The position numbers and the translations under genes are program-made. Source: Bin52 sp965243345 (GTDB lineage: Bacteria; Pseudomonadota; Alphaproteobacteria; Thalassobaculales; Thalassobaculaceae). From it: a stretch of DNA of 64,000 nucleotides. This document shows, piece by piece, positions 63,224-64,000 of this stretch. Within the stretch, counting starts at the first letter, position 1, and every line of letters starts with the position of its first letter. The stretch is taken from the NCBI GenBank assembly GCA_965243345.1, contig CBDEUR010000003.1:1860001-1924000 (forward strand), given 5' to 3'. The notes under the pieces were generated by a model. It made no database searches. It was given only the letters and a program-made list of their open reading frames with translations, and had not been told where the DNA came from.

Positions 63224-64000
63224 GATCCTGCCCTTCCGCCGCCTCGCGGCGCTGGCGCAGCGCGATGAACCGGCGGGTACTGATCGCGCGGTCGATCACG
63301 CCGCCGATCCCCTGGGGCATGAACATGACGAGCAGCACCATGCTCAGTCCGAACATCAGCGGCTGGTAGAAGTAGTATTCGAGGGTCTGGTCGTAGATCA
63401 CGGTCACGACGATCGCCCCGATCACCCCGCCCCAGATATGGCCGATCCCGCCGAGCACGACCATCAGCAACAGGGTGACCATCTCGATGATGGTGAAATT
63501 GTTGTGATGGATGTAGCCGGGAGGCATGTGTGCGAACAGCGCGCCGGCCGCTCCGGCATAGAGGGCGCTGATCACGAAGGCGAGCAGCTTGTGCCGGGGC
63601 ACGTTGATGCCGTGAACACCGGCGGCGATCACGTCCTCGCGGATCGCCATGAAGGCCCGGCCGGTCGCCGACCTGAGCAGTGAGAACGAGAGGTACAGGC
63701 CGACCAGCGCCGCGGTCATCACCAGGTAGTAGTAGCTCTGGAAGGAGTCGAACACGAACCCCATGATTTCCGGCGGCGGGATCAGCATCAGCCCGGTCGA
63801 GGATCCGAGAAACGGCGTGACCGCGATCATGATCCGCACACTCTCGCCGAGCCCCAGGGTCGCAAGGGCGAGGTACGCGCCTTCCAGGCGCACCGACGGC
63901 AGGCCGACGACGATCCCGGCCAGACCCGCGAGCAGGACACCGAGCGGAAACGAGACCCAGAACGACAGGCCGAGGTGGATCGAGAGCAGTGCCGAGGACA
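63210..64000 (-). CDS. livM: Branched-chain amino acid ABC transporter permease LivM, partial
   Basis: Partial: the N-terminus lies beyond the right edge; an internal GTG at 63893 is not the start, because the frame stays open to 64000 with typical permease sequence (LGLSFWVSFPLGVLLAGLAG). LRLEGAYLALATLGLGESVR is the diagnostic LivM motif, followed by GRAFMAIREDVIAAGVHGIN and GGIGHIWGGVIGAIVVTV. It forms the channel with LivH, which is not in view. Confidence 0.95.
   Translation of the reverse strand, partial: SSALLSIHLGLSFWVSFPLGVLLAGLAGIVVGLPSVRLEGAYLALATLGLGESVRIMIAVTPFLGSSTGLMLIPPPEIMGFVFDSFQSYYYLVMTAALVGLYLSFSLLRSATGRAFMAIREDVIAAGVHGINVPRHKLLAFVISALYAGAAGALFAHMPPGYIHHNNFTIIEMVTLLLMVVLGGIGHIWGGVIGAIVVTVIYDQTLEYYFYQPLMFGLSMVLLVMFMPQGIGGVIDRAISTRRFIALRQRREAAEGQDHGAA

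Noticed and set aside
60371..63268. 965-codon plus-strand frame across ilvD and livG
   Set aside because: Entirely antisense to two well-supported genes and of Arg/His-rich shadow composition.
1..64000. CRISPR arrays, prophage or integrated plasmid
   Set aside because: No regularly spaced repeats, phage structural genes, integrase or replication genes were found in the reading.

Overview
The window reads as one continuous stretch of a GC-rich alphaproteobacterial chromosome, most like Rhodospirillales. Support comes from a MipZ-type division ATPase, ClpS-ClpA, a class I lysyl-tRNA synthetase, a TAXI-type TRAP transporter, an AztABC-like zinc importer, and many CoA-transferase, amidohydrolase and LLM-monooxygenase genes. 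I cannot name a genus or species.

Layout. 1-2.9 kb: a Fic-domain regulator-like gene, and next to it a decayed partial copy of the same gene; both lie beside copies of one 12-base operator-like word. 2.8-11.2 kb: a zinc-starvation island. It holds a Tat-exported cyclase-family protein behind a cluster of GTTA/TAAC (Zur-box-like) half-sites; a leftward operon of two tiny ORFs, ATPase, permease, His/Asp-rich solute-binding protein, CobW GTPase and WD40 protein behind another such box; and a second CobW-like protein that has lost its P-loop. 11.2-14.4 kb: a broken IS630 transposase, a DUF4143 ATPase and an intact HigB-HigA pair. 15-24.7 kb: ordinary metabolism (amidohydrolase, SelO, RidA, AGE epimerase, ThDP decarboxylase-like enzyme, TAXI-TRAP transporter).

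24.8-28.7 kb is accessory: an HExxH protein of unknown role, an AT-rich hairpin-bearing intergenic region, and a two-gene Septu-like (PtuA-PtuB) defence module without a reverse transcriptase. 28.7-35.3 kb: an acyl-CoA cassette (CoA-transferase, acyl-CoA ligase and LLM flavoprotein joined by 4-base overlaps), a divergent CoA-transferase and a GST. 35.2-38.3 kb: a decayed toxin-antitoxin pair, then an AbiE-type pair whose first gene starts on the base after a 49-bp perfect palindrome. 38.6-47.6 kb: a TauE permease, TauD-type dioxygenase, GFA protein, CAU tRNA, LysRS1, and a small-molecule degradation cluster containing two tandem DehI-like genes.

47.7-64 kb is mostly core: mipZ with VWA and J-domain neighbours; galU-ugd-phosphohexomutase for UDP-glucuronate and hexose phosphates; a D,D-carboxypeptidase with a SPOR domain; clpS-clpA with a strong terminator; a COG3146 protein; RidA; ilvD; and the start of a Liv-type branched-chain amino acid ABC transporter that runs off the right edge. 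The most attractive places for new biology are the zinc island (P-loop-less CobW, putative Zur-controlled exported cyclase, coupled micro-ORFs), the Fic gene with a substituted catalytic histidine and a shared operator, and the region from 24.8 to 28.7 kb.
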